From: Globodera rostochiensis
Lineage: Eukaryota > Nematoda > Chromadorea > Rhabditida > Heteroderidae
NCBI GenBank assembly: GCA_018350325.1
Contig: JAEVLN010000008.1
Span: forward strand, 2,356,001 to 2,420,000
Reading direction: 5' to 3'
Length of the DNA: 64,000 nucleotides
Shown here: positions 1 through 10,843 of the stretch, piece by piece
Numbering within the stretch: position 1 is the stretch's first letter
How the letters are laid out: every line of letters starts with the position of its first letter
Notes under the pieces: generated by a model
What the model was told of the DNA's origin: nothing
Databases searched by the model: none
Seen by the model: the letters and a program-made list of their open reading frames with translations, nothing else
Position numbers and translations under genes: made by a program

Positions 1-3000
1 AAAGTGCCGCGACTTTGAAGACGGAAGGACAATCGGACGGTTGCCTTATGCCTTGGAATTTGTCGTACATTAAGCAATTAGTCAATGGCATTACCCGGAA
101 GTATAAAAAGGGTGTTGGAGGTCGGGCGAGCCGTGGCAAAAGTGGGCAATTTGGGAGCGTGCTAATTGGGGACTTTCGCCGGGTTCGTCCCCGTCATAAA
201 TGCTCAAATTGGCAAAGGCGGACGTGCAACCCTCAAAAATAAAAGTGATCGCTTTCCCTAAAAGTGCCACAAACTTTGGAAGTGATCTCAAAGAGGCGCG
301 GGGCCGTGTAATTAAGGAATTGCAGTTGAAGTACCTTACAAATTAGCAAAAACGATAAGAAAATGCCCGTAGGCAAAAACCCTTCGGGTGTCGAACAGCT
401 GAATGTGCCAATTGCACACTTTTCTGCTGAGCAAAGGCCCGCGGCCTGTCCGTTCGTACAAAATTTCGCCCGTTTCATTTGTCGAATGAAAACCGCAATC
501 TTTTGGAATGGAAATTGTTACGGTAGCAAAGATGGATTACTGTATTGACTTACCATCCTCTTCGAATTGACATCGCGGACCGAAAAAGCCCCTGAAGCAG
601 TCGCAGCCCAACGGATTGGTTCGGCAGCGGCCATGCCCCGAACAAAATTGGCGAGACAGACAGGGACTGGCATGCTTACATCGGGCACCCTTGGCAATGA
701 TTGATGCGCAAGCAGATCACAATAAGCTCATTAGCCGCCCACCTGATACCCCTCGGGGCAATTGCAGCGGAAGACGGTGGAAGAAACGGCCTAAAGGGAT
801 TCGAATGGGCTTAATGGATTTGACCCGCTAGCGTGAAGAAACTGATCAGTCTGATCAAGCACCTGACACGAGCCCCCGTTTAGGCAACTGTCCGCATGGC
901 AAAGCGTCATGTTGCTGGCTTCGCACCCGTCCGGTCCCAGCCCATCTCCAACAGTCCCTATCGGACATTCACAACGGAATTCCGGCTCCTCTACACACCG
1001 CGCCTCCGGGTGACAAACCGCACTACTGCCCTCAACACATCGCGAAATCTTTCGACATGAAAACCCATCCCCGTCGAAGTCTTGAAATTTAACAAATCGG
1101 CTAAAAACCCTCAGGATTCTTCTACCCGGCGGACACGGAGCGCATTTGTATCCCCCGTGGGTGTTGATGCAGTCCACTTTGGGCTCTTTAGAACAATCGT
1201 TTGTCAAATCGCTGGCACATTCATCAAAGTCGTGGCAGTGAATGCCGTTACCTGCCAAAAACATCCACTTTATGCTCATAGTGTTTGTATGAAGTCTCGG
1301 CTCTCGAGTTAACCCCCCCCCCAACCCCCAATTTCTCCGCTTACCAATTAACCCCTTGGGGCACGAGTCGCATTTAAAGGACCCGGGCAAATTGACGCAA
1401 TTTGCTCCCTGAAGAGAAAGGTAAGTGAATTCATTGGGCAGATTGTTTGCCGGATAGCAGGGGCTGTTCTGGACACATTCGTCCACATCGACGCACATCG
1501 GATTTGACGGGTCACCACCCAACTGGAAGCCCGACTCGCAGAAGCATCGATAACCGAGCTGTAGAGATCATTGAATCCAATTTATATATAATCGAGAGTC
1601 TCAACTAAACGTCATTCCCGCCCACCTCTGAGTGCACGTTTGAGACGCAATGTCCGTGTTCTCCACACAAATCCATCGAATAATCGCACAAATTGTCTTT
1701 TCGATTGCACAAGCGGCCGCGCCACCCGGTAGTGCAATTGCAGGTGATGCCAGGAACGGACTAAAACAGACGCGGATTGATGGAATCGCCGGAGGGATTA
1801 AAGAAACGAATTTACATCCCTCGCCTTAACCCACCGGGTTATTGATGCAAATGGCACCGTTCTGACACCCCACATCGGTGCCCGCAAAAAGTGCACATTC
1901 ATCTTTTCTTTGTTCGCATTGTTTTCCCTTAATTTCGAAATTTTAACGACCACCTTCTCCAAGTACACCTCAAAATGTGTTGGACAAAGGCATTGAAATT
2001 TGCCAAAACCGTCCACACAAGTCGCCCCGTTTAAGCAGCGACGTGCCAAACATTCGTCGGCACTCATCAATTTGAACAATCGTTCTATTTGGTCGCTCAG
2101 CTTGAGAATTAACAGCCGAATTCGTCGACCGGCACGGGCACGGGCGACGGAGGCGTTCAGTTGGTTGGACAGTTGCAGGGACAGCTGGCGGTGCTGGGCA
2201 AAGTTTGGAAGGGTTCAGAGGATAGATTCATTGGCAAAACCTAACACACTTTGGCCATTATTTCCGCGAGTTTGTCCGTCCACTCAGAATCCATCCGTCC
2301 CATATTTTCCTCCAATCCGATCAGCTGATTGTCAACATTTGCCAGCAACGCGCGGACGGCACTCACTTCGCTCTGTTGGAAGGAAATAGTGCCGGGGAAT
2401 TCGGAAAGAATTGGCACAAATCGGACCGAATTGGGCAGCTGTTGGACGTCGGTGTTGCCGAAAAGAATTGACGAACCGTTGGAGACGCGAAAAGTAATGT
2501 TTCGGCCTCGTCCAGCCACAAAATGTACGCTGCCGTCGAGGATCAGAACGCGCGACCTGATCAATGATCGCAATCGATTGATCGACATTTTTGTGAATTG
2601 GGGGAACGGACTTAATCAATGATCGCAATCGATTGATCGACATTTTTGGGAATTGGGGGAACGGACTTAATCAAAGATCGCAATCGATTGATCGACATTT
2701 TTGGGAATTGGGGGAACGGACTTAATCAAAGATCGCAATCGATTGATCGACATTTTTGGGAATTGGGGGAACGGACTTAATCAAAGATCGCAATCGATTG
2801 ATCGACATTTTTGGGAATTGGGGGAACGGACTTAATCAAAGATCGCAATCGATTGATCGACATTTTTGGGAATTGGGGGAGCGAACGGCGGACAATGGCA
2901 ACGCATAACACAGAGAACACACCTTGGCTCCTCCTCATTGAGCAAATCCAGCTGATCAAAGCCGTCGTTGCCGCGGGCGCAAAATGGGAGGCAGAAAAGG

Positions 3001-3053
3001 CAAAGCGAAGTTAAAAGCAAAATTAGACGAAAATCACTGCCGTCGGAGGACAT
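1..3053 (-). CDS. Cubilin-like EGF/CUB protein, 5' part of gene (3' end beyond the left edge)
   Basis: Multi-exon minus-strand gene. The start at 3053 opens with a hydrophobic signal peptide (LILLLTSLCLFCLPFCARG). The next exon (about 2548 down to 2241) resembles the cubilin N-terminal oligomerisation region, with SVHFVAGRGRNITFRVSNG followed by a helical stretch (VDNQLIGLEENMGRMDSEW). EGF modules follow, for example ECLARRCLNGATCVDGFG near 2050, VDVDECVQNSPC near 1480, FDECASDLTNDC near 1230 and CLNGGSC near 870. Near 90-215 the residues FEGCTSAFANLSIYDG look like the start of a CUB domain. In the family, cubilin is a large peripheral endocytic receptor with this order: N-terminal coil, EGF cluster, many CUB repeats. 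The gene runs off the left edge, so the CUB array is not visible. Intron 1 holds a 54-base tandem array (separate entry). Another EGF/CUB receptor is possible, but the N-terminal match favours cubilin. Confidence 0.75.
2548..2880. repeat. Six-copy ~55-base tandem repeat in intron 1 of the cubilin-like gene
   Basis: Six near-identical units, each containing gatcgcaatcgattgatcg, then a T run, ggaattgggggaacgg and acttaatcaa. The lowest-coordinate unit merges with the 3' splice site of exon 2 on the minus strand. The acceptor context there (cgatcattgatcag) has a counterpart in each further unit (cgatctttgattaag), so every unit carries an acceptor-like sequence. The small minus-strand frames starting MSINRLRSLIKS are translations of this repeat and not genes. 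Confidence 0.95.
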
Positions 3054-3513
3054 TGCGATTTTTGTGAATGAACGAATTAATTCACTTATTAACGTTCCAC
3101 CGATCGCATAAACACTTCCCCCACCCCAACGAAGCGGATCGAATTTCGTAGGTCATCGAAATAAACATTCGAATGTCCTCTCCCTGCCGAAGGTCATCCA
3201 GGGATTCGGATATTAAACAACACTCCGCCCGCCGTCCGTTGTTGCAACAATTCTATCCGGTATTTATCGTTTTGCATTGAGAACCAAAATTAAAATTGAA
3301 CAATTAATCTCCAGACGTTGTAAGTAAAAAACGGCAAATCAAATCACAATCATATAAAACATAAAAATTAATATAGTAAAAACAATAAATAAAGGCGATT
3401 ATGTCAATTTATGGTAATTAAAAAACCACTGTTTGGCATAGCGGTATCGGTGTGAATTTGGGGGGGGGGGTCGATGGCCATAGTTCACTAATTTTGTCGT
3501 GTGTATTTCTGCG
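3054..3513. other. Intergenic spacer between VPS35 and the cubilin-like gene
   Basis: No coding exon recognised. It contains a 9-base G run near 3461-3470 and an AT-rich stretch from about 3290 to 3420 with a possible polyadenylation context for neither strand clearly preferred. It separates two minus-strand genes by 460 bases and must hold the promoter of the cubilin-like gene. Confidence 0.5.
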
Positions 3514-6500
3514 TCAGTCGACTCCATTTTCGCGTTCCCTTTGCCCGCAGATTGTTTCAAACCATTTCACTATGCGCTGAAAGGGGATAATTAACAAATA
3601 ACACTCGCCAACGATTATTTCTGTTGCTATTACCGTCAGATTGCCATTGAGTTGATCAACCTCCGATTGAGGGTCCATTTGCAAAAGATTTTCTCTCAGT
3701 TTGGTCGCCATTTGCTCAATGCTTTCTCGGCTGATCTGAATCTTATAGCTTTCTTTTGAAATTTGGAGGGGGGGGGGGGGCTAAATACGCCCTGCCGCCT
3801 TCTCTCTCCCCCTCTGGCGTTGTCTCCCATTCCCTCTCTCTCCACTTGCCTCAGGGCACTGTTGTTCGAAGAAGTGCATTTGTGTGCTGAGAATATGAAT
3901 GTGAAGAGCGCATTGCACCAATTCTTCCATGCATTGGGCAGCGATTTTTGTTGCCTTGCGCAAACATTCGACCACTCGTGCGCCATCGCATCTTTGTTGC
4001 CCGTCTCGGTCAGAAAGCTGAATTCGACGATTTGTCCAACTATTAATGGACAAACAAAATACACATAATAAAAACTACTACCTTTGAGTGCCAAAATGCA
4101 CGTGCCACCAAACAGAGCATCTGCGCCTGATCGGGTCGTTTCAGCAGTTTGGACGCATATAGGGCACATTGGTTGCGGAGGGGTTCATGGGACTCGTCGT
4201 TCAGACGCTCAATCTAAAAAAATGTCAGCCGGTATAAATATATGTAATGACAACAGAAAGACAAATTCGTTGTTCCGTGCCTGGGTGATTGTGGCGATCA
4301 AAAGGGTCAAAGATTGGACTTGCTCTCGGCTCTCGGAAATCTCTTCTTCGTACAGTAAAAAGGCCTAAATAAGGAGTTGAATCAGGGGAGTAGTTAGAGA
4401 AGGGAGGGGGGGAGGGGATTTTTTCATTATTTTTCAGTTTCCTTTTTGCTCTTCGATCGATAGCTAATCCCTCTCTCCCGATGGCTTTTCTAACTACGCC
4501 CCTGAATCGAATGGTTATGACCATCCCTGACTTTCCCATGATTTTTTTACCTTTGAAATAAACTCATATGTTATTTCTGATGATCGTTCATAGTAAATTT
4601 TGTCCGACACCAAAGAACTCTAAAAACAAAAATTACGCACAAAAAACCCTTTTTAACAACAACATTGAGGTAGAATCGAAGTGCCAACTCGGGCTTTTCC
4701 GCCTGCTGCCTAAGGGCATTAATCGTATTCAAGCAAAATGTGAAAATTTTGCTCATTCTGGCGTTGAAATTTTCCTTAAAAATTCAAAATAATTAATGGC
4801 ACCAAAGTTTCCTACCGATTCCCTATTTTCTGCAAAACGCAATGCAAATTTGTGCGTAGCAAAAATGACAGAGGGAAGAGTGAAGCGAAGACGTGCCTTT
4901 CCGCCCAAACCAAAAGCTTTCCGTACTTTGTTAAGGAGCTGAAAAGCGGTTAAAAATCAAATTATAAAAATAAGAACCTTAAATTGCATGTCCAAGTCGT
5001 CGTTGTGTATTAAATGGACAAACTTGGCCACCAAACTCTGCTCATCCTCAAAGTCCTCCTGGTCCTCAGCCTCTCCGAATGTGCCGTTCAGTCCATCCCC
5101 GTCCTCCGAACCTCCCAACCTTATATTCGGGCCACCGATTAAAGCTGTTCGTTGAGTTTGTCCTTCTAATGGATCCGCTAGCAGAGAATCGATCAAATGG
5201 AAGAACTTCAAACAAAAATGGATCGATTTTAGAAAGTGAGACAAATTATAAAAATTAGTTTAACGCACTTTTTCTACGCCTTCCTCTGTCGCTATGCGCG
5301 TTTCATTTTCAATGGCATTTTGAATCAAAAGTGATGCAATTTGGCGTTGTCCACGTCGATCCAAAACCAGAATGACCTCGCCGAAAGAGTCAAGTTGAAG
5401 AAGCGTGACCACGTTGTTGTACTGCTCAATCGGCAGTCTGAGCAACTTGGCCACCTCACGACCAATTACGCTGTTGATGGCCACTCTAAACCGGAAAAAA
5501 GCGATGTTTTGGTTTAGAATAAATAAAAAAATTTCTTTGATGTCACACCAAGTGAAACCGTTATAAAAATACTTACGAAACAATGTTTAATTTTTCAAGC
5601 GCTTTCGCTGTTGAAGAGAACACCAAATCGGCGAATTCTGCACGATTTCGATAGCAATTCAGTGCTAAATTCAGCAAAGCTATCTAAAATGTACGTATTA
5701 TAATTAAATATTTGACTTGTAAATTTCATATAACAAAAATAGTACGTGTCAAAATAAAAAAGGAGAAAAATATTTATGGAATTTGGGCAAAATTTAAAAT
5801 ACTGATTTCTGTTTACCCCACTTTCTCCCACACTCCGCTTTTTCTTTTTATTTAAATGATGCCATTCCAAAATTTCTTCTGATTTTATCATCGTTTCGTT
5901 ACCTGAATTGAAACGACTTCTTCGGCAGCCATTTGTGTCCGCGTTTCGATCATTTTGTCGGCTTGTGCCAAGAAAATTTCAAAGAGATTCATATCCGCTG
6001 GAATTCCGGGCGAATCTTCAGCAGTCGAATAAAGCGCCAAGTGTTCAATGAGAGTGCCTAACACATTTTTGACTTTCACGTCCGAATGTAATTCAGTGCA
6101 CGCGTCGAGGAATTCGTTGAGAGTGCTCAGATGGAAATGGTCGGGAAAGACCTAAGAAAAATACGAAAAACTGTTGGGTGTTTCTTATAAAGTTTTTGAA
6201 CCTGAATTACACATTCCATCAGATATTCTTGCGATATAGGCTCTTTGCAGGAGACGGATTGCTCTAAAATCCCGGGTAACACGACTTTGCGATAAAAATT
6301 TAAGTCGAGGTTTTGTAGCTGCGACAGTCGCACCAAATTAGTTCCAACCAAAATTCGCAGTTCTCGACGTTCCTTCTCACGCTTTTCCCTCTCTCGGCTA
6401 GGTCCCTCAAAATAATAATCATATACTAAAAGAATATCGACTAAAAAAACTCTTCCACCTGAAATTGCATCCTCACCCACAACTTGTTCATCTCGGCAAA

Positions 6501-7324
6501 GTTCGTCATGATAAATTCGATTGTGTCCCGAACTGTGCCGTGTTTGTTCGTACTCAAACTTTGCTCATCTTCGTTCACTAAAACATCCGAAAGTCGAACG
6601 GATTTTTCGGCTGAAGTGCTAGGAAGATCTGGAAGCAATTCCTTGGTGGATGTTAAAAGGTAATTTCGAAGAAAAAGGCCCCTCAGCGGATGTTGCACTC
6701 CACGGCACATTTCCACCTTTTAAAGAAACTCGGCAAATTTTGGACAAATTAAAGCCGTCACTAACAAGATCACTGAGAATGTCTCTCGTCGAAGATTCGC
6801 CCGATTTTATGTAAGTTATGCCGACGGTGATGAGCAAGTATCTGCAACATTCACCGATCAAAAGAATGCCCAAATTATCTCGTTTGATAGTCCTATAACT
6901 CACAATCTCGGAATAATGTTCCCCGTGTATTGAACAGTCTCGTAAAGTTCCGCGACGGAATACTTTCGCTCTTCCCCCAAATATCGGTCGTTTAAGTAGA
7001 TCAAGAAATGTTGGAGTTCATTAGTGACGTCAATATCTAAATGGAGGCAACAAATCAATGTCAAATAACATAGGTAAGCTTTTTACTTTTGCTTTTGTAT
7101 GAATTTAACTCACACAATCGATAGTAGAATTTTGGGGTAAGAAGAGAAGTTCGCAATTCGCAAAGCATTTGTGCAGCATGTTTTAGCCCTTCCATCAGTT
7201 CGTTGCGGTCCAACGCGCGTTTCATCTCGAACGACTCGTTTTTCACAACTTTAAGGGCCGCATCCAGCAAAGCTTCTTGCCCCTCAGAGTCAAAGGATTG
7301 CTCAGTGCCAGTAAGAATATGCAT
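3514..7324 (-). CDS. vps-35: VPS35, retromer cargo-recognition subunit
   Basis: Multi-exon gene that reads collinearly with animal VPS35. The start at 7324 leads into [20 protein letters not shown] and then [14 protein letters not shown]. Next come the hallmark [19 protein letters not shown] and [14 protein letters not shown] (6716-6441), [20 protein letters not shown] and GILEQSV with [11 protein letters not shown] (6480-6127), [16 protein letters not shown] (6079-5888), [20 protein letters not shown] (5583-5260) and [18 protein letters not shown] (5244-4957). The C-terminal helical repeats include [19 protein letters not shown] (4053-3781). VPS35 is the alpha-solenoid scaffold of retromer, binding VPS26 and VPS29 and recycling endosomal cargo to the Golgi or plasma membrane. 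The last exon gives [18 protein letters not shown] and lacks the vertebrate C-terminal YEGLIL. I see no frame breaks. Confidence 0.95.
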
Positions 7325-7713
7325 TCTTTAATGAGTCAATTTGCTAATCAAAAAGTGTTCCTGATAGGTAATACGATTTCTTTCAAAAGGTATTGCGCTA
7401 AAATAAAGAAACATTCCCCATGCCCTTCCCTCCCATAATTGAAAGTAGAGAACGACGGGAACGGGCGGGACGCCTGCGGGGGGAGTCCCGCTTCCGTTAA
7501 TTTTGGGCCCATGGGAATTTTAAACAGAGCGTCATGGCATTTAATGTATTACCGCATAATCATTTTGCCAAATTCAAAAATGTTAAAAATTCCTTAAAAT
7601 TTTCTCGGACCCCTTCAACGAAATTCAAACCGCAAGAAAATTATTTGCATTCTTCTAAAAATTATAATTTCTTTCTATTGTTTAGCGTTTTTTTGTTGTT
7701 GTAATTGTGCGGT
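7325..7713. promoter_or_regulatory. Divergent promoter region between VPS35 and GPN2
   Basis: 389 bases separate the two start codons of head-to-head genes, so the region must serve both directions. A GC-rich island around 7450-7510 (gaacgggcgggacgcctgcg) stands out from the AT-rich flanks. A pyrimidine-rich stretch before the GPN2 start ends in ...tttcttt and tgtttag, the latter a plausible trans-splice acceptor. No specific factor site is recognised. Confidence 0.45.
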
Positions 7714-8989
7714 ATGACGGATTTTTATGGCCAGTTGGTAATCGGTGCCCCCGGATCTGGCAAAAGTACGTACTGTGCAGGCCTTCAGCAATTTTTCCAC
7801 AATATGAAGCGGCCTCATGTAATGATCAATTTGGATCCAGCAAATGAACGATTACCATTTGGTTAGTATTAGTGCACGGCAAATGACTTTTTGGTACCGA
7901 AACCGAAGTAAAATACGGAAAGATAATACTTGTAGTTATTTGTTAGGGGTGTTGTTTTTATTTCCAAGATTATTAAATTTATGATTTGTCATTTGACCGA
8001 TTACCGATAAATAGTGCGGTATACCGAGCCGTGCCGTGCACTAGTTGGCGTAATTAGTCTTGAGTTACATTAACTTTTTAAAACTTCAGATCCCCATATC
8101 GATATACGCGAATTAATTACGGTTGAGGACGTAATGGAAAAATTCCGCCTTGGTCCTAACGGCGCACTACGCTATTGTATGCAAACACTGGCCACAAATA
8201 TTACGTGGTGAGTGATGAGGAAAGTCGCCTCACATTAATTGGGATAAAAGAATTCTATTAATTTTCATTAATAATTTAGGTTACGGGAACGCATTGAAAA
8301 ATTCAGAGGCTTTTACTTAGTGATCGATATGCCCGGACAGCTGGAACTTTATTGCAGCGAAGATTCCATTAAAAGGTGCGTATTTGTACACACATTGCTG
8401 GGATTTTGGCGTTTTAAGGATTGTTGCGCAGTTCAGCAGTTGGGGTTGGCACATTTGCGCGGTCCATCTTAGCGACTCGACTTATGCGTGAGTGAGCCGA
8501 TAGACTCCCGAGGGGTTTGGCTTATAGCCTAATTGTTTAAGAAACGACCCTGGCAAATTTGTGAGCGTCTTGCTTTCCGCTCTCTCGGCAATGGTTAATC
8601 TCGAAGTGTCCCAAATTAACGTCCTTTCCAAAGTGGACTTGCTTCCTGACAGTGCGCCTTTTCGACTTGAATATTTCGAGGAGTTGCCCAATTTAAAACA
8701 TTTGACGGATTGTCTCAACGTACGTTTTAAAATAATCAATACGGTAAAATGTCTATTCAGCTAATTAAGCACCTTTAATTGGCAGGATCACCCCGCTTTA
8801 AGCCTTTACAAAAAGCTAAATAAGAGCTTTTGTGAAATGATCGAAAGCTATGGAATGGTTAATTTTGTATCGCTGGACGTGCAGGACAAGGACCGGATGA
8901 GCTTTTTGCTGAGATTGGCGGACAATGCCAACGGATTTAACCTTGCAAATGTCGAAGATTTCCGAAAAGTTGTGTTAAATAATAAATAA
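7714..8989 (+). CDS. GPN-loop GTPase 2
   Basis: Six exons can be joined with consistent phases: 7714-7861, 8090-8207, 8280-8375, 8419-8487, 8542-8719 and 8786-8989. The product starts [19 protein letters not shown], a P-loop. It continues with [17 protein letters not shown], the Gly-Pro-Asn insertion ([11 protein letters not shown]), DMPGQLELY (Walker B/G3), [18 protein letters not shown] and VLSKVDLLP (the G4-like base-recognition motif), ending in VVLNNK. This order is diagnostic of the GPN family, and the DPANE and SKVDLL wording fits GPN2. These GTPases assist cytoplasmic assembly and nuclear import of RNA polymerase II. The protein is short at the C-terminus compared with vertebrates. 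An AATAAA overlaps the stop region. An apparent stop near 8470 disappears when the exon is read in the phase set by its neighbours. Confidence 0.93.
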
Positions 8990-10843
8990 AGTTGGAAGAT
9001 TTATTTTAATTTATCTTTTGTCTTTGGCACCGGCCCTCCCCATTTTGAGTGCCATTTATAGCTCAGGTTGTTTCTTTCTTCTGTCACCGAATGGTCCGTT
9101 CTGAGTTCTTCCCCCTCTCCACGGGGGTTCCGTTCACCGGTCCCGCCCCTTTTCGTCCATTTTAGCCCCCCCCCCCCGCCATCCTTATTTTTACGCGTCC
9201 CCGCACATTCGGGACGGACGGACACATCTTCCGCCGCCGTCAATCTTTCCCTTTTGTGTTCTTCTGCTGGCGAAGCTTATGCTCAAACACCCAATTTTAC
9301 AACAAATCCATCATTTTATTTCAAATGGATTAATCGTCTTTTGTTCAGTCAGACGTCTCTCATTCATTTGACCACATTCATTAGCCTTTTCTTTATTTAT
9401 TTATTCTGTCCATAATGCTCTCTCACAAATTGGCATAAACCAAAAGGCAATGAAAATGAGAGGAATTGGCGTTGAAGTGACCGGAACATCGCCAATTATC
9501 GTATGTCCTTTTAAGTTTGTGTTTATGGGGGGGGGGGATAATTAAACAAAAATATTACTTTTCTTTTTTTGGGCGAGAGAATGACATTTCCAGAGGAAGG
9601 GCGGCGCCGCCGGACCCCTCCCCCTTCCAAAATTGTCTTCATAAAATAAAATATTTTAATTCCCAAATATTTATATATTTAAAAAAAATGAATAATAATT
9701 TTTTTACTTTTAAAATTTCTGTCTCCCGTCGGGCACAGCCTGCGACAAATCGGGCAAAAGTATTAAAGAGAATTAAGACTGCTCTGGCAAAGCGCATCTT
9801 TTTAATTCATAAATTACATTAATATTTAATATTTGTTAACAGAGTAATTAATTAGCTAAAGCGAATCATCAACGGTTTTTACGGCTATTTAGGAACGCAT
9901 TTTGTACCTCAAATTTCCCTTCAGCCGCTCAGTCTCAAAATTACACTTAACCCGAAAAGGGACGGGCGGTGAAAGGAGCAGAAGAGCAGAACAAACACTC
10001 CTCTCACAAAAATATGCACGTGTAAAAACAAATTTGTCTAAATTTGGATTCCTTAAAGTGCACACAAAATATGCACAATTTGCGTGGGTTCCGGCTCCGA
10101 TTCATTGAAAAAAAAACAGAAATTTGACCGCTTCGTGATTAAATTGAACAAAATGAATACGTTAAGCTTCCGTAATTAGCAAACGAAATCATTAAAGTTT
10201 GGAGGGTTTGTTTCCGTTTGGTTGTTGCACATTTCATTCAAAAGCATTCAGTCATTCGTTCTCTGTCCACAATTATTTTGGTCAGTGAGTGACAAAGAAA
10301 GAATCGGAATTGAAGGCGAACAAAATGACCTTGGGGAAAAAGAATGGACAGACACTCCGCCGAAGTGTACGAATACATAAATATGACTCCCCCCCCCCCC
10401 TCTCAACAAAGGCAAATGAAAATGGGTTGAGGATGGGGGGGGGAGGCTTTGATTGCTTAGAAAATAATGAGGAGACAAAAGAACGGACGGCGAATCCGTT
10501 CGTTCAGTTTCGGACGCCGCCGAGACACCCCCCCCCCCTTAAAATAATTCATTTTTTCGTCTCCCCCCCCCCACACATTTCGAGCCTGACTCGAGCTTTT
10601 TTGGTGGGTATGCAATTAACAACCTCACAAAAAGGTACGATTAATGTTTGGGAATGCGACAAAAAATGACTGTGAAGGTCGAAGCGGCAAAAGTTTTGTT
10701 GTCAAAAAGTCTAAATATTGCGGGAAGTGAACAATTGGCAGTGAAAGGGGCACAAAAAGATTTAAGTGGGCTTTGAACAATTTGCTGAACGAATCAAGCT
10801 TAAGCGGAGAGCAAAAGCAGCTTCCATGTAAATTCAGGCACTC
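8990..10843. other. Intergenic, low-complexity rich, no gene recognised
   Basis: Contains C or G runs at about 9166-9177, 9527-9536, 10388-10398, 10435-10443, 10530-10538 and 10562-10571, and an AT-rich stretch from 9640 to 9860. Short frames here are low-complexity and lack family features. The 3' end (about 10600-10840) should hold the promoter and probably the first exon, with the signal peptide, of the cuticlin gene that follows. Confidence 0.5.

Noticed and set aside
8400..8545. Apparent frameshift and stop in GPN2
   Set aside because: With introns at 8376-8418 and 8488-8541 the exon reads cleanly in a phase that matches the neighbours and the family.
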